A stretch of DNA of 64,000 bases from Bacteroidota bacterium. GTDB lineage: Bacteria > Bacteroidota > Bacteroidia > Flavobacteriales_D > Crocinitomicaceae. Positions 1 through 9,106 of the stretch are shown here, in pieces. The position numbers were made by a program, and so were the translations under genes. The stretch covers positions 558,001 to 622,000 of the forward strand of contig JASBTZ010000003.1 of the NCBI GenBank assembly GCA_030148165.1, written 5' to 3'. The stretch's first letter is position 1. Each line of letters starts with the position of its first letter. The notes under the pieces are model-generated. The model saw only the letters and a program-made list of their open reading frames with translations. It did not search any database and was not told the DNA's origin.

Positions 1-1100
1 TCGAAGAGATCGAAGACATAGATCATTCCGAAACCTCCAAGGAAGAATAGCACAAGAATCACCGTATGTACGAAAGTGTTTTGAATGACATCCGGATTCA
101 TCATGCCGTTCGGTAGTATTGATAATCCGGCATTATTAAACCCAGAAACGCCATGAAAGACAGAATGGAAAAAACGAGTCCCCGTATCTTCGAAAATACC
201 TTGATTTCCAAACCCAATAAACAATAAAACGATCCCTACTATTTCAAAAGCGGTGGCCCATACGACAATTTTTGCGAGCATCGACCGCGCTTTTAATATG
301 GAGTCACGGTTAACAAAATCTTCAATCACTTCGTGGTATTTAATACCCACACCAAACTTTGCTACGACCAACATCAATGCACCAAAGGCAATGGTATTCA
401 ACCCTCCTAATTTGATCAGTACGAGCACAACCATCTGTCCCTTAAATGTCAGTGTTGAAGCGAGATCGACAGTAGTCAACCCGGTTACGCTGACAGAAGA
501 CATCGACAGAAATAAGGAATCCGTGAAACCAAGACCTCCTCTTACATTTGACATTTCAGGAAGCATCAGTAACAGCCCTCCCAATAATGTCATACCGGTA
601 ATGGATATTGTAAATAACCAGCCCGGATGAATCTTCAGCCATGGTCGGTATTTCTTCTGAACAATGAGGTTATTAATGATTATTATGAACACGAACAGCT
701 GTACGAAGATCATCGAGAATGCTCCAAAGTCCTCAAATCCAATCGATATAAACAGTGGTTCAATTACTAAACTACCAAAGAAGTTATAGGATATTCCCTC
801 AATCAGCAGCAGGGTGATTATCAAGGTTTCAAACCAGTTCTTCTTTAGAAATGTGGGGGGATGAAAATCAAAAAACAGTCTGACCAAAAACCTTACTATG
901 TAGAATGCGAAACTAGTTTCCAGCATCGTAAAGCATATATCCTGTGAATCCTGTGAAAGCGGGAAGCCATAGTAAACAACCAGCGTCCCTAGTGCAATTA
1001 GAGATACAACGACATTTAGTAAGGACAAGCCACGAAGAACCTTTGGTTTCGAGTCATAGATCAATAAATTGACTTTTTCCCGTATGTCACGAATACTCAT
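1..1100 (-). CDS. trkH: TrkH/KtrB family potassium uptake protein (C-terminus cut by window edge)
   Basis: Membrane K+ (or Na+/K+) translocating subunit of a Trk/Ktr-type uptake system. Translating the minus strand from the ATG at 1098-1100 gives 366 residues with no stop before base 1. Visible features: several hydrophobic helices in the first 155 residues (about four more than the minimal core, an N-terminal extension), then the first pore loop with the family filter SVTGLTTVD (residues 204-212, TxGL-type), and a second pore loop SGFNNAGLS, which is typical of TrkH. The start overlaps the stop of the upstream kinase gene by four bases (ATGA), so it is translationally coupled to it. The rest of the gene, and probably a TrkA partner, should lie to the left of the window. 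The family is clear; ion specificity is inferred. Confidence 0.9.
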   Translation of the reverse strand, partial: MSIRDIREKVNLLIYDSKPKVLRGLSLLNVVVSLIALGTLVVYYGFPLSQDSQDICFTMLETSFAFYIVRFLVRLFFDFHPPTFLKKNWFETLIITLLLIEGISYNFFGSLVIEPLFISIGFEDFGAFSMIFVQLFVFIIIINNLIVQKKYRPWLKIHPGWLFTISITGMTLLGGLLLMLPEMSNVRGGLGFTDSLFLSMSSVSVTGLTTVDLASTLTFKGQMVVLVLIKLGGLNTIAFGALMLVVAKFGVGIKYHEVIEDFVNRDSILKARSMLAKIVVWATAFEIVGIVLLFIGFGNQGIFEDTGTRFFHSVFHGVSGFNNAGLSILPNGMMNPDVIQNTFVHTVILVLFFLGGFGMIYVFDLF

Positions 1101-2089
1101 TTGTTGTATAGATTGTCGACCTCTTGCATTAACTGTTCAGATTCAACCGGAACAACTCCCGTACGCTCACAAACAAGACCGCCGGCCAGGTTTGCAATCG
1201 TTGCGGTGTCCTTTGGAGACAACCCACAAGCAAGACACAATGTTGCTACTGAAATAACGGTATCACCGGCACCAGAAACATCAGAAATATTTCGAATGTG
1301 AGCCGGTATGTAATTCTTATCTCCTTGCTTGGTTTTAATAAATACGCCGTGCTCTGACAAAGTAACAAAGCTCAGGTCATTGTTCAATCGTTGTTCCATT
1401 TTTTCAATAGCCTGTTCAAACATGTCGTGTTGCGATGAAAAATCAAAGAACATATTGAGTCCCTCCTGTAGTTCTTTTAAATTAGGCTTAAATAGTGTTA
1501 CATTCTTATACTCAAAGAAGTTATCTTTTTTCGGATCAACCGTAATGATCGTGTTGCTCTCATTTGCAATTGATACAATCTCACGAATGACATCTGCAGA
1601 AAGAAGTCCTTTATTATAGTCTTCTATAATAATCGCATCTACCCCTTTGGATACTACAGCTTTTATCCTATCCAGAAAAGCTTTGGCATCAGTATTATTT
1701 ATTTCGGTAACGCGCTCATCATCGACGCGCACTAGTTGTTGCTTATTCCCAATAATTCTTGTCTTCACAGTCGTCTTTACCTCTTTGGAGCGATAAATTG
1801 CCTCTTTTGACAGACCTCTCTTATCCATTAGCGAAATGAAGTCATCTCCGTTTGAATCTTCACCAATTACAGAACTAAGGATTGGTGTACAACCTAGCGC
1901 CAATAAATTAAGTGCCACATTTGCTGCACCGCCAAGGCGTTCGTCAGAGTTGTCAAGATGAATGACAGGGACCGGGGCTTCAGGGCTTATTCGTGACACC
2001 TTGCCACTCAGGTAAGCGTCGATCATTACATCCCCAATAACGAGGATCGTTTTGTGTTTAAAATCTTCGAATAAGGCCTTAACGTCCAT
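1097..2089 (-). CDS. D-glycero-beta-D-manno-heptose-7-phosphate kinase (HldE kinase domain / HldA type)
   Basis: PfkB-family sugar kinase (330 aa). It phosphorylates heptose-7-phosphate at C1 in ADP-heptose synthesis for lipopolysaccharide core. The N-terminal signature GDVMIDAYLSGKVSRISPEA starts at residue 19 and is characteristic of RfaE/HldE domain I. The PfkB catalytic loop DVSGAGDT is at residues 270-277 with Asp276 as the expected base. The nucleotidyltransferase (adenylyltransferase) domain found in bifunctional HldE is absent, so this is a stand-alone kinase and the second enzyme must be encoded elsewhere. It starts one base into the stop of the upstream aminotransferase (TAATG) and its own stop overlaps trkH, so the three genes form one operon. 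Substrate assignment rests on the RfaE-like signature. Confidence 0.88.
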   Translation of the reverse strand: MDVKALFEDFKHKTILVIGDVMIDAYLSGKVSRISPEAPVPVIHLDNSDERLGGAANVALNLLALGCTPILSSVIGEDSNGDDFISLMDKRGLSKEAIYRSKEVKTTVKTRIIGNKQQLVRVDDERVTEINNTDAKAFLDRIKAVVSKGVDAIIIEDYNKGLLSADVIREIVSIANESNTIITVDPKKDNFFEYKNVTLFKPNLKELQEGLNMFFDFSSQHDMFEQAIEKMEQRLNNDLSFVTLSEHGVFIKTKQGDKNYIPAHIRNISDVSGAGDTVISVATLCLACGLSPKDTATIANLAGGLVCERTGVVPVESEQLMQEVDNLYNK

Positions 2090-3300
2090 TATTTTAACTT
2101 TTCAAGAGCCTCTTTTACTCGTTTCATCGCTTCAGTAAGCGTTTCTTCCGATGCAGCGTATGAAATTCGCAAACATTCAGGAGCACCAAAAGCCTCTCCG
2201 GTTACTAGTGCTACGAGTGCTTCGTCCAAAAGATACATCGCAAGATCGTTCGAGTTATTCACCGTGGTATCTCCATAGGACTTACCATAAAAGTAAGAAA
2301 CATCAGGAAAAACGTAGAATGCACCTTCTGGCACATTTGTTTTTAGACCTTCAATCGAGTTCAACACCCCTAAAACCAGCTCTCTTCTACTTTTGAACGC
2401 TGATACCATATCATTTAGTACAGCTGGATCAGCTTTCAATGCCGCCACAGAGGCTTTCTGAGTAATTGAACATGTTCCGGAAGTGAATTGTCCCTGAACT
2501 TTTGAACAAGCTCCTGCAATCTGTTTATTTGCTCCAATATATCCCAAGCGCCAACCGGTCATTGCCCATGCCTTGGAAACACCGTTGACAGTTACTACCT
2601 GATCTTTAATATCAGTGAACTGTGCCAAACTTTCATGTTTTGAAACGAAATTGATATGCTCGTAAATCTCATCACTTATGGCGACAATCTGCGGATGATT
2701 CTTCAACACCTCTGCAATATCTCTCAGTTCTTCTTTGCTGTAGACCGAACCAGTAGGATTACAAGGGGAAGAAAAAATAATCAACTTCGTATTAGGTGTG
2801 ATGGCAGCTTCTAATTGAGCTCCGGTAATCTTAAAATCTGTTTCAATTCCTGCATTTACAATAACCGGGGTTCCTTCTGAAACTTTTACAATTTCAATGT
2901 ATGACACCCAGTATGGTGCAGGAATGATTACCTCATCCCCTTCGTTTACAAGACTTAACACGACATTCGCGATGGATTGTTTAGCTCCGGTAGATACTAC
3001 AATCTCATCAGCACTGTAGTCCAGGTTATTATCTCGTTTGAACTTCTCTGAAATGGCTTCCCGAAGATCTTCATAACCAGGTACGGGTGTATAGGTTGTG
3101 AAGTTATCATCCATGGCCTTTTTCGCAGCATCTTTAATGAATTCAGGCGTATTAAAATCGGGCTCTCCCAGACTCAAGGATATTACATCTTTACCCTGAG
3201 ACCTTAGCTCTCTACTTTTGCGTGACATTGCAATGGTTGCGGATTCCTCCATCGCTTGTAAACGCTTGGACAATTCAATCATGTTCTCTACAATTTGCAT
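2089..3300 (-). CDS. Aspartate aminotransferase-like class I PLP aminotransferase
   Basis: Fold-type I, PLP-dependent aminotransferase of the AspC/AatA (subgroup I-gamma) type, 403 aa; it exchanges amino groups between aspartate (possibly other amino acids) and 2-oxoglutarate in the cytosol. Motifs: SLGEPDFNTPEF near residue 42, SSPCNPTG, SDEIYEH, and the PLP-binding lysine in NGVSKAWAMTGWRLGY (Lys243). The C-terminal substrate arginine sits in ECLRISYA. The track start (Met1) gives an extra MQIVEN; the family normally begins at the next Met (MIELSKRLQ, base 3282), so the true start could be six codons in. It is the first gene of an overlapping operon with the heptose kinase and trkH. Substrate specificity beyond the family is not provable from sequence. 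Confidence 0.88.
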   Translation of the reverse strand: MQIVENMIELSKRLQAMEESATIAMSRKSRELRSQGKDVISLSLGEPDFNTPEFIKDAAKKAMDDNFTTYTPVPGYEDLREAISEKFKRDNNLDYSADEIVVSTGAKQSIANVVLSLVNEGDEVIIPAPYWVSYIEIVKVSEGTPVIVNAGIETDFKITGAQLEAAITPNTKLIIFSSPCNPTGSVYSKEELRDIAEVLKNHPQIVAISDEIYEHINFVSKHESLAQFTDIKDQVVTVNGVSKAWAMTGWRLGYIGANKQIAGACSKVQGQFTSGTCSITQKASVAALKADPAVLNDMVSAFKSRRELVLGVLNSIEGLKTNVPEGAFYVFPDVSYFYGKSYGDTTVNNSNDLAMYLLDEALVALVTGEAFGAPECLRISYAASEETLTEAMKRVKEALEKLK

Positions 3301-3430
3301 GCTTGCAAATCTACAATAAAAGAAGTCAGAAAAAGGGATTAATTTGATGAATGTTTAAACATATTTTGTGGATAAAAAAGATGCTACTTGAGCAGTCCAG
3401 TTGAAATTAGAACTAATTTCGTGGAGAACC

Positions 3431-4249
3431 ATGAGCGACGAGAAATTTATAGACGTCAAACGCATTATTGCAAGTAAAAATCCAAAAGCATTAAAATGGA
3501 TGCCCGGATTCCTTATTCGGTATCTAAAGCGCATACTTCATCAGGAAGAGATTAATGACTTCATTGCTAGGCACAAAGACAAACGCAATATTGAGTTTTG
3601 CGAAGCTGTCATCGATGAGTTCAATATCGATGTCGTGGTTAAAAATCTGGAACACATACCAGAGACTGGAAAAGTAGTACTCGTCATGAACCACCCCTTA
3701 GGTGGTATGGATGCTACGATACTTGTTGCAGCGTTGAAGTCGAGAAGAACAGATTTAAAGTTCATTGTTAACGATATCCTTATGAACCTTGACAATCTGA
3801 AGGATCTGTTTGTAGGGGTGAATAAAGTTGGTAAGAATCAATTATCCCTCCGAGACCAGATCACCACTCTTTTCGAATCAGACAGAGCGATCTGTATCTT
3901 TCCTGCAGGACTTGTCAGTCGACGAACAAAAGGACAGATTAAGGATCTTGTGTGGAAGAAGACGTTCGTTACCTATGCAAAGCGACATGGACAAACTATT
4001 ATTCCGATATATATAGACGGAAGGCTTTCCAATTTCTTTTATCGGCTATCCAATTTTCGCAAGTTTGTTGGTATTAAGGCGAACATTGAAATGTTGTATC
4101 TTTCAAGTGAATTATTCAAACAAAAGAATAAAAAGCTGAAGTTCATAATAGGAAAGCCTATATCGTTAGAGGCATTTGAAGGTAAGAATGATGCCGCGAT
4201 CGCCCAGGAGATTAAAGAAATCGTTTACAAACTTCAAAACGAAGCATAA
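3431..4249 (+). CDS. PlsC-like lysophospholipid/aminolipid O-acyltransferase
   Basis: Membrane-associated acyltransferase, 272 aa from the ATG at 3431; a longer frame opens at a TTG (3401) but adds nothing recognisable. The acyltransferase site is NHPLGGMD (His88 to Asp94, spacing HX5D rather than the classical HX4D), followed by FPAGLVSRR, the usual FPEG-like block III. A Lys/Arg-rich stretch near residues 20-60 fits membrane-surface binding. The next gene, three bases downstream, is an OlsB/GlsB-like N-acyltransferase. In Bacteroides an O-acyltransferase and an N-acyltransferase of these families (GlsA/GlsB) make glycine lipids, and OlsF is a fusion of the two activities. I infer that this gene attaches the second, ester-linked fatty acid of an amino-acid lipid. 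A general role in phosphatidic acid synthesis is the alternative. Confidence 0.75.
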   Translation: MSDEKFIDVKRIIASKNPKALKWMPGFLIRYLKRILHQEEINDFIARHKDKRNIEFCEAVIDEFNIDVVVKNLEHIPETGKVVLVMNHPLGGMDATILVAALKSRRTDLKFIVNDILMNLDNLKDLFVGVNKVGKNQLSLRDQITTLFESDRAICIFPAGLVSRRTKGQIKDLVWKKTFVTYAKRHGQTIIPIYIDGRLSNFFYRLSNFRKFVGIKANIEMLYLSSELFKQKNKKLKFIIGKPISLEAFEGKNDAAIAQEIKEIVYKLQNEA

Positions 4250-4252
4250 ATA

Positions 4253-5170
4253 ATGGAGAAGATCATTGATCCGATAGACAGAGAAATCCTAAAACAAGAG
4301 CTCAATAAGGAGCGGTTTCTGCGGACAACAAGAAAAGGAGATAACGAAATTTACAGCGTGAACATTCATAACGCGCCAAACGTTCTAAAGGAAATAGGTC
4401 GTCTTCGCGAAATAACATTTCGTGCAGCAGGAGGCGGAACCGGGAAGTCAATTGACCTGGATGAGTTCGATACAAGTGAAAAATGCTATGATCAATTAGT
4501 CGTTTGGGATCCGGAAGATGAAGTTATCATTGGTGGTTATCGATACATCCTATGCGCTAAAATCCTAAATGACAACAGTGATGAAATAGCCTTATCAACT
4601 AGTCATTATTTCACGTTTACAGATGCTTTTATTCATCAATACCTTCCTTACACTATTGAATTAGGCAGAAGTTTTGTTCAGCCTGATTATCAGCCGGGCA
4701 TAAACTACCGAAAGGGTTTGTTTGCGCTGGATAACATCTGGGATGGTCTAGGTGCCATAACCCGCAATAATCCGGACACAAAATATTTCTTTGGTAAGGT
4801 AACAATGTACGAATCGTACAATACAGAAGCACGAAATTTTTTACTCCATTTTCTTCATCATTATTTCCCGGACAAGGAGAATTTAATCAAGCCTATTCAC
4901 GTACTCGAACAAGATTATAATTGTGAGGAATACGATTCAATGCTTGAGGATCTTGATTACCCAAGCGGCTATAAGGTACTAAACGCATATGTTCGCGAAC
5001 GCGGAGAATTTATCCCTCCCTTGATCAATATCTATATGAATTTGTCGCCAACCATGAAGACCTTCGGCACAGCTATCAACAAAGAATTCGGCGGCGTGGA
5101 AGAAACTGCAATACTCGTGTCTCTCGAGGACATCTATCAGGAAAAGAAAGATCGTTACATGAATTATTAA
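4253..5170 (+). CDS. GNAT-fold acyl-ACP N-acyltransferase (OlsB/GlsB-like, 'hemolysin' family)
   Basis: This 305-residue protein belongs to the family annotated as ornithine-acyl-ACP N-acyltransferase or 'hemolysin'. Recognisable segments are LREITFRAAGGGTGKSIDLD (about residues 43-62), DQLVVWDPEDEVIIGGYRY (acyl-CoA/ACP beta strand region), ELGRSFVQPDY and the C-terminal LHHYFPD. Known members join a 3-hydroxy fatty acid from acyl-ACP to the amino group of ornithine (OlsB) or glycine (GlsB). It lies three bases behind the O-acyltransferase gene, so the two are almost certainly co-transcribed and act in sequence: N-acylation here, O-acylation by the neighbour. The amino acid used cannot be read from sequence. 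Ends 59 bases before the convergent sigma factor gene. Confidence 0.75.
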   Translation: MEKIIDPIDREILKQELNKERFLRTTRKGDNEIYSVNIHNAPNVLKEIGRLREITFRAAGGGTGKSIDLDEFDTSEKCYDQLVVWDPEDEVIIGGYRYILCAKILNDNSDEIALSTSHYFTFTDAFIHQYLPYTIELGRSFVQPDYQPGINYRKGLFALDNIWDGLGAITRNNPDTKYFFGKVTMYESYNTEARNFLLHFLHHYFPDKENLIKPIHVLEQDYNCEEYDSMLEDLDYPSGYKVLNAYVRERGEFIPPLINIYMNLSPTMKTFGTAINKEFGGVEETAILVSLEDIYQEKKDRYMNY

Positions 5171-5229
5171 AAAAGGGAAGCACTCCTGCCTCCCCTCCAT
5201 GATTAACTAACTACTAACTTTATGATGTA

Positions 5230-5826
5230 TCAAAAGTGGGTTACCACTTGATGCTTTTCAATAAGCTTCCTTAAGTTGATCAAGGCATATCGCATACGCC
5301 CTAATGCTGTATTAATGCTAATATCTTCCTGTTCAGCAATATCCTTAAAAGACATTTCCTTGAAGATTCGCATTTTCAAAATATCGCGCTGTGACTCAGG
5401 TAAGTAATCTACCAAATCTACAATCTGTGACTCCAATTCCTCACGAGTAATCTCATCCTGAACATTTTCATCCTCCAGTTTAAGTGTGTGAAAGATATTG
5501 AAATCATCCCTCGCTGATGATGATTCAGAGATCAGGCGTACTTTGTTAGCTTTGCGGAAGTGATCGATCACTAAATTGTGCGCAATACGCATTGCCCACG
5601 GAAGGAATTTACCTTCTTCGTTGTAATTACCCGCTTTCAAGGTGTTAACAACCTTAATAAATGCATCCTGAAAGATGTCCTGAGCCAATGCAGGATTCTT
5701 TACTTTCATATAAACAGAACGATAGATCTTGTCTTTATGTCGCAAAAGCAACACTTCGAATGCTTTCTCGTTCCCCTCTAAATAAAAATTGATCAACTCG
5801 CGATCATCGAAATTGTTCATAGTCAT
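5230..5826 (-). CDS. ECF-type RNA polymerase sigma-70 factor
   Basis: Extracytoplasmic-function sigma factor, 198 aa. Region 2 is visible in AFEVLLLRHKDKIYRSVY, ALAQDIFQDAFIKV and the -10-recognising WAMRIAHNLVIDHFRK; region 4 in LPESQRDILKMRIFKEMSFK and the helix-turn-helix DIAEQEDISINTALGRMRYA. A charged linker (about residues 98-130) joins them. No anti-sigma gene is adjacent, so it is more like the constitutive or house-keeping SigW-like sigma factors of Flavobacteria than the FecI type, which sits beside a FecR gene. A second ATG two codons in (5820) is an equally good start. A good promoter (TTTG, 20 bases, TACTTTGG) lies about 100 bases upstream. Its regulon is unknown. Confidence 0.88.
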   Translation of the reverse strand: MTMNNFDDRELINFYLEGNEKAFEVLLLRHKDKIYRSVYMKVKNPALAQDIFQDAFIKVVNTLKAGNYNEEGKFLPWAMRIAHNLVIDHFRKANKVRLISESSSARDDFNIFHTLKLEDENVQDEITREELESQIVDLVDYLPESQRDILKMRIFKEMSFKDIAEQEDISINTALGRMRYALINLRKLIEKHQVVTHF

Positions 5827-5923
5827 AACTTACCTTTTATTAGTAGTTCAATTGTTAGATCAAACTTGATTTTAAAGTAATGTTATAACTATAGGCGTCG
5901 CGTTTTTAAATGATTATTAGCTA

Positions 5924-5955
5924 CCAAAGTACAAATATTGATCCGAATTACCAAA
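5924..5955 (-). promoter_or_regulatory. Predicted flavobacterial promoter of the sigma factor gene
   Basis: Reading the minus strand: TTTG (5955-5952), 20-base spacer, TACTTTGG (5931-5924). This matches the flavobacterial promoter pattern TTG, 17-23 bases, TANNTTTG at all but one fixed position of the -7 box. Predicted transcript start near 5917 gives a leader of about 95 bases. Confidence 0.5.
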
Positions 5956-6016
5956 TCCATAATGAACTTTGAACATTTACCTAGACGCCACTCGTTCAAA
6001 AATGGTTGGGTGAAGC

Positions 6017-8863
6017 ATGAAAATTTCTTCAAAAAGATCTTTTTTAAATGCTATTTTTGGTTCCCCAAAGCTGTTGATATCCTTGAAACACAAAGCAATT
6101 GAAATAAAAGGTGCTCGCGTCCATAATCTTAAAAATATTGACGTAAATATTCCGCACAATAAGATCACCGTTATTACCGGGATATCAGGCTCCGGGAAAT
6201 CTTCACTTGCATTTGACACACTTTATGCAGAAGGTCAAAGACGATATATTGAAAGTCTTTCTTCTTACGCGCGACAGTTTCTCGGTAAGCTGGATAAACC
6301 CGAAACGGACTACATTAAAGGAATATCACCCGCAATTGCCATTCAACAAAAGGTAATATCAAACAACCCTCGCTCAACAGTGGGGACAAGCACTGAGATT
6401 TATGACTATTTAAAGGTCTTATTTGCGAAACTGGGTACGACTATTTCTCCCGTATCAGGCAAAGCTGTTAAAAAGCATAGTGTCACGGATGTTCTGGATC
6501 AACTCAATAAATACAAAAAGGGAGCTAAATGTCTTGTCCTTTGCCCACTTGCCGGATTCAAGAAATATGGCAATCAAAGACAACTGGAAATTCTCAAGCA
6601 ACAAGGATACATACGCTTATATCTCAGCGGTGAATTCCTTCTTATTGATGAAATCATCAAAGATTATCCTGAAAATATTCACGAATCATTGTTAGTGATT
6701 GACCGTATTTCGGTCAACTTCGAAGATGAAGATAATAGTTCACGAATAGCTGACTCGGTTTCAATTGCTTTCGCTGAAGGAAGCGGTGAATGCACGATTA
6801 TTAATGTCGAAAACGGAGACGAACAATCGTTTTCAAATCGTTTTGAGTTGGATGGAATTGAATTTCAGGAACCAAATGAACATTTCTTCACGTTTAACAA
6901 CCCTTATGGTGCATGCAAGAAATGTGAAGGATTTGGTCAGGTGATAGGGATTGATCCCAACCTGGTAATCCCCAATAAAGACCTCAGCATATATGAAGGG
7001 GCTGTCGTACCATGGAAGGGGGAAAAGATGATTAAATATCGGGATCGTTTTATCGATCAAAGCAGTGAGCTTAAATTCCCCATACACAGGCCGGTTTCCG
7101 AGCTTTCCAAGGAAGAACTTGATTTATTATGGCACGGGAAAGGTAAGATCAAAGGGATTGATCATTTCTTTCAGTTTCTTGAGAAGAAATCATACAAAAT
7201 TCAGTATCGCGTTATGTTATCCAGGTATCGCGGTCGTACCACTTGTCCGGAATGTCAGGGTACGCGCCTACGCGCGGATGCGAACTATGTAAAAATAGGT
7301 GGCAAATCCATTACAGATGTTGTTCTTATGCCTGTTACTGAAGCCTTTGATTTCTTTGAGAATCTCAAAAAAGAGTTACCCGAGAACCAGGTAACGAAGC
7401 GTATCCTTACTGAGATCATCAATCGCTTAGGGTTTCTCATAGATGTAGGACTTGGTTATTTGACATTGAACCGGCAGTCCAACTCCCTTTCGGGAGGTGA
7501 GTCCCAGCGAATAAACCTGGCAACCTCACTCGGCAGTAGCCTAGTCGGATCCATGTATATTCTTGACGAACCATCGATAGGGCTGCATCCCAGAGACACA
7601 CATCAGCTCATCAAGATTCTTCAATCACTCAGAAACCTTGGGAATACGGTAATTGTAGTCGAACACGAAGAAGAAATGATGCAATCAGCCGACGAAATCC
7701 TGGACATTGGTCCAAAGGCCGGTGTTTATGGCGGAGAAGTTGTCTTTCAGGGAGATCATAGCCAATTATTGAAAGCAAAGGACTCGCTCACCGCAGAGTA
7801 TCTTACCGGTAAATTAGAAATTCCCGTTCCGGAGAAGCGTCGCAAAAGCAAATACAAGATTCGAATAGAAGGCGCGAGACAAAATAATTTGAAAAAGATC
7901 GATGTGGATTTTCCGCTACACAATCTCGTATGTGTAACAGGAGTAAGCGGTTCCGGGAAGTCAACCTTAGTTAGAGACATATTGCTTCCGGCAGTCCGTA
8001 AGGAGCTTGATCTTTATGGAGATCAACAAGGTGATTTCAAATCATTCACAGGTGACATGAAACATGTTCAGGCGATCGAATTTGTTGACCAGAACCCGAT
8101 TGGAAAATCTTCGCGATCGAATCCGGCTACCTATGTCAAAGCCTACGATGATATTCGTGATCTATTTTCAAGACAGCAACTAGCTAAGATGCGCGGATAT
8201 AAGGCAGGCTTCTTTAGTTTCAACGTCGAAGGTGGACGCTGTGAAATGTGTGAAGGTGAAGGGGAGATTACGGTGGGCATGCAATTCATGGCGGATGTAC
8301 ACCTGACTTGTGAAGAATGTGGAGGATCCAGATTTAAGTCAGAAACGCTTGAAGTTTTGTATAGGGAAAAGAATATCGCAGACATCCTAAAGATGGATAT
8401 TCAAACAGCTTACGCTTTCTTTAACGAAACAAATGATCGCGTTGAAAAAAAGATCTGTTCCAAATTAGAACCACTCATTAAAGTGGGATTGGGATACTTA
8501 AAAATGGGGCAGGCTTCAAGTACGTTAAGTGGTGGTGAAGCACAACGCATCAAATTAGCTTCTTTTCTGGCGAAGGGAGGCAGTAATCCCCCTACCCTCT
8601 TTATTTTTGATGAACCGACGACCGGACTACATTTTCACGATGTAAACAAATTGATCATCGCACTTAATGAGTTAATTGCAGAAGGCCATTCCATCATTGT
8701 TATTGAACACAATATGGACGTCATCAAATGCGCGGACCACATCATTGATCTCGGCCCTGAAGGAGGTAATAATGGAGGCGAAATGCTGTTTGCAGGTACT
8801 CCGGAAGATCTCATAAAAGAAAAGCGAAGCTACACGGGTCAGTTTCTAAAAGGCAAACTCTGA
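6017..8863 (+). CDS. uvrA: Excinuclease ABC subunit A
   Basis: DNA damage recognition ATPase of nucleotide excision repair; it forms a dimer that loads UvrB at lesions. The 948-residue protein has two ABC ATPase modules: Walker [10 protein letters not shown] near residue 56 and GVSGSGKST near residue 646, signature LSGGESQR and LSGGEAQR, Walker [12 protein letters not shown] and [11 protein letters not shown]. Zinc modules are visible as [10 protein letters not shown] with CPECQGTRL, and [10 protein letters not shown] with CEECGGSRF. Start: conserved family sequence begins only at residue 24 ([18 protein letters not shown]). The first 22 residues are not family-like and their DNA contains a perfect -7 box (6052-6059), so translation may really start at the TTG at 6083. 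Divergent from the sigma factor gene. Confidence 0.97.
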   Translation: MKISSKRSFLNAIFGSPKLLISLKHKAIEIKGARVHNLKNIDVNIPHNKITVITGISGSGKSSLAFDTLYAEGQRRYIESLSSYARQFLGKLDKPETDYIKGISPAIAIQQKVISNNPRSTVGTSTEIYDYLKVLFAKLGTTISPVSGKAVKKHSVTDVLDQLNKYKKGAKCLVLCPLAGFKKYGNQRQLEILKQQGYIRLYLSGEFLLIDEIIKDYPENIHESLLVIDRISVNFEDEDNSSRIADSVSIAFAEGSGECTIINVENGDEQSFSNRFELDGIEFQEPNEHFFTFNNPYGACKKCEGFGQVIGIDPNLVIPNKDLSIYEGAVVPWKGEKMIKYRDRFIDQSSELKFPIHRPVSELSKEELDLLWHGKGKIKGIDHFFQFLEKKSYKIQYRVMLSRYRGRTTCPECQGTRLRADANYVKIGGKSITDVVLMPVTEAFDFFENLKKELPENQVTKRILTEIINRLGFLIDVGLGYLTLNRQSNSLSGGESQRINLATSLGSSLVGSMYILDEPSIGLHPRDTHQLIKILQSLRNLGNTVIVVEHEEEMMQSADEILDIGPKAGVYGGEVVFQGDHSQLLKAKDSLTAEYLTGKLEIPVPEKRRKSKYKIRIEGARQNNLKKIDVDFPLHNLVCVTGVSGSGKSTLVRDILLPAVRKELDLYGDQQGDFKSFTGDMKHVQAIEFVDQNPIGKSSRSNPATYVKAYDDIRDLFSRQQLAKMRGYKAGFFSFNVEGGRCEMCEGEGEITVGMQFMADVHLTCEECGGSRFKSETLEVLYREKNIADILKMDIQTAYAFFNETNDRVEKKICSKLEPLIKVGLGYLKMGQASSTLSGGEAQRIKLASFLAKGGSNPPTLFIFDEPTTGLHFHDVNKLIIALNELIAEGHSIIVIEHNMDVIKCADHIIDLGPEGGNNGGEMLFAGTPEDLIKEKRSYTGQFLKGKL
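6052..6059 (+). promoter_or_regulatory. TATTTTTG, perfect -7 promoter box inside the annotated uvrA 5' end
   Basis: TATTTTTG fits TANNTTTG exactly. No TTG lies at 17-23 bases upstream, so it is only half of a promoter. If real, transcripts begin near 6066 and the ATG at 6017 cannot be used, leaving the TTG at 6083 as the start codon of uvrA. Confidence 0.3.
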
Positions 8864-8883
8864 GACTTTTACACCATTTTATT

Positions 8884-8916
8884 CGGTATGCATATAATTT
8901 TCGAGAAATTATACCG
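8884..8916 (+). terminator. Bulged hairpin after uvrA, possible terminator
   Basis: CGGTAT (8884-8889) and AATTT (8896-8900) pair with AAATT (8906-8910) and ATACCG (8911-8916), giving an 11-pair stem with a six-base bulge and loop TCGAG. It begins 20 bases after the uvrA stop. There is no strong T run after it (TTTAAATAA), so termination is uncertain. The palindrome TATGCATA occurs inside the left arm and again at 8931-8938. Confidence 0.35.
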
Positions 8917-8941
8917 TTTAAATAATTATGTATGCATAATA

Positions 8942-9060
8942 TTCAATGGGAGGTAGGTTTTGTTTATTTAGTTGAATAACGCTGGTTTTCTTTACGTAAA
9001 TTATAAGAAAACAATCCGGCAAAGCCGGATAGCAAGCAAAGGGCTGGACATCCCATTGAA
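8942..9060 (+). ncRNA. Candidate structured RNA or leader element between uvrA and a T9SS gene
   Basis: Three nested perfect helices can form in this 119-base stretch. An outer stem pairs TTCAATGGGA (8942-8951) with TCCCATTGAA (9051-9060). Inside it, TTTTCTT (8986-8992) pairs with AAGAAAA (9005-9011), and ATCCGGC (9014-9020) pairs with GCCGGAT (9024-9030) around an AAA loop. The element ends 46 bases before the start of the secreted protein gene at 9107. I do not recognise a known riboswitch or the SRP, tmRNA or RNase P cores. A 6S-like RNA or a leader controlling the downstream gene are both possible. Only complementarity supports this call. Confidence 0.35.
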
Positions 9061-9106
9061 GCTAAACCAGAGTAATAACCATCCGTAAGGAACTAAATTC
9101 AAGATC

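Noticed and set aside
253-1100. Plus-strand ORF 253-630 as a gene
   Set aside because: It is the shadow of the TrkH gene read on the minus strand, whose selectivity filter and pore motifs are clear and whose frame runs without a stop from 1100 to the window edge.
5172-5200. Terminator after the N-acyltransferase gene
   Set aside because: The pair GGGAAGCA/TGCCTCCC has a mismatch in the middle and no T run, so it is too weak to call.
8942-9060. SRP RNA, tmRNA, RNase P RNA or c-di-GMP riboswitch
   Set aside because: The SRP core (GGTCAGG and GGAAGCAGCC) is missing, and the other RNAs' conserved segments were not found. The GGCAAAGCC and GCAAAG pieces resemble a riboswitch only superficially.
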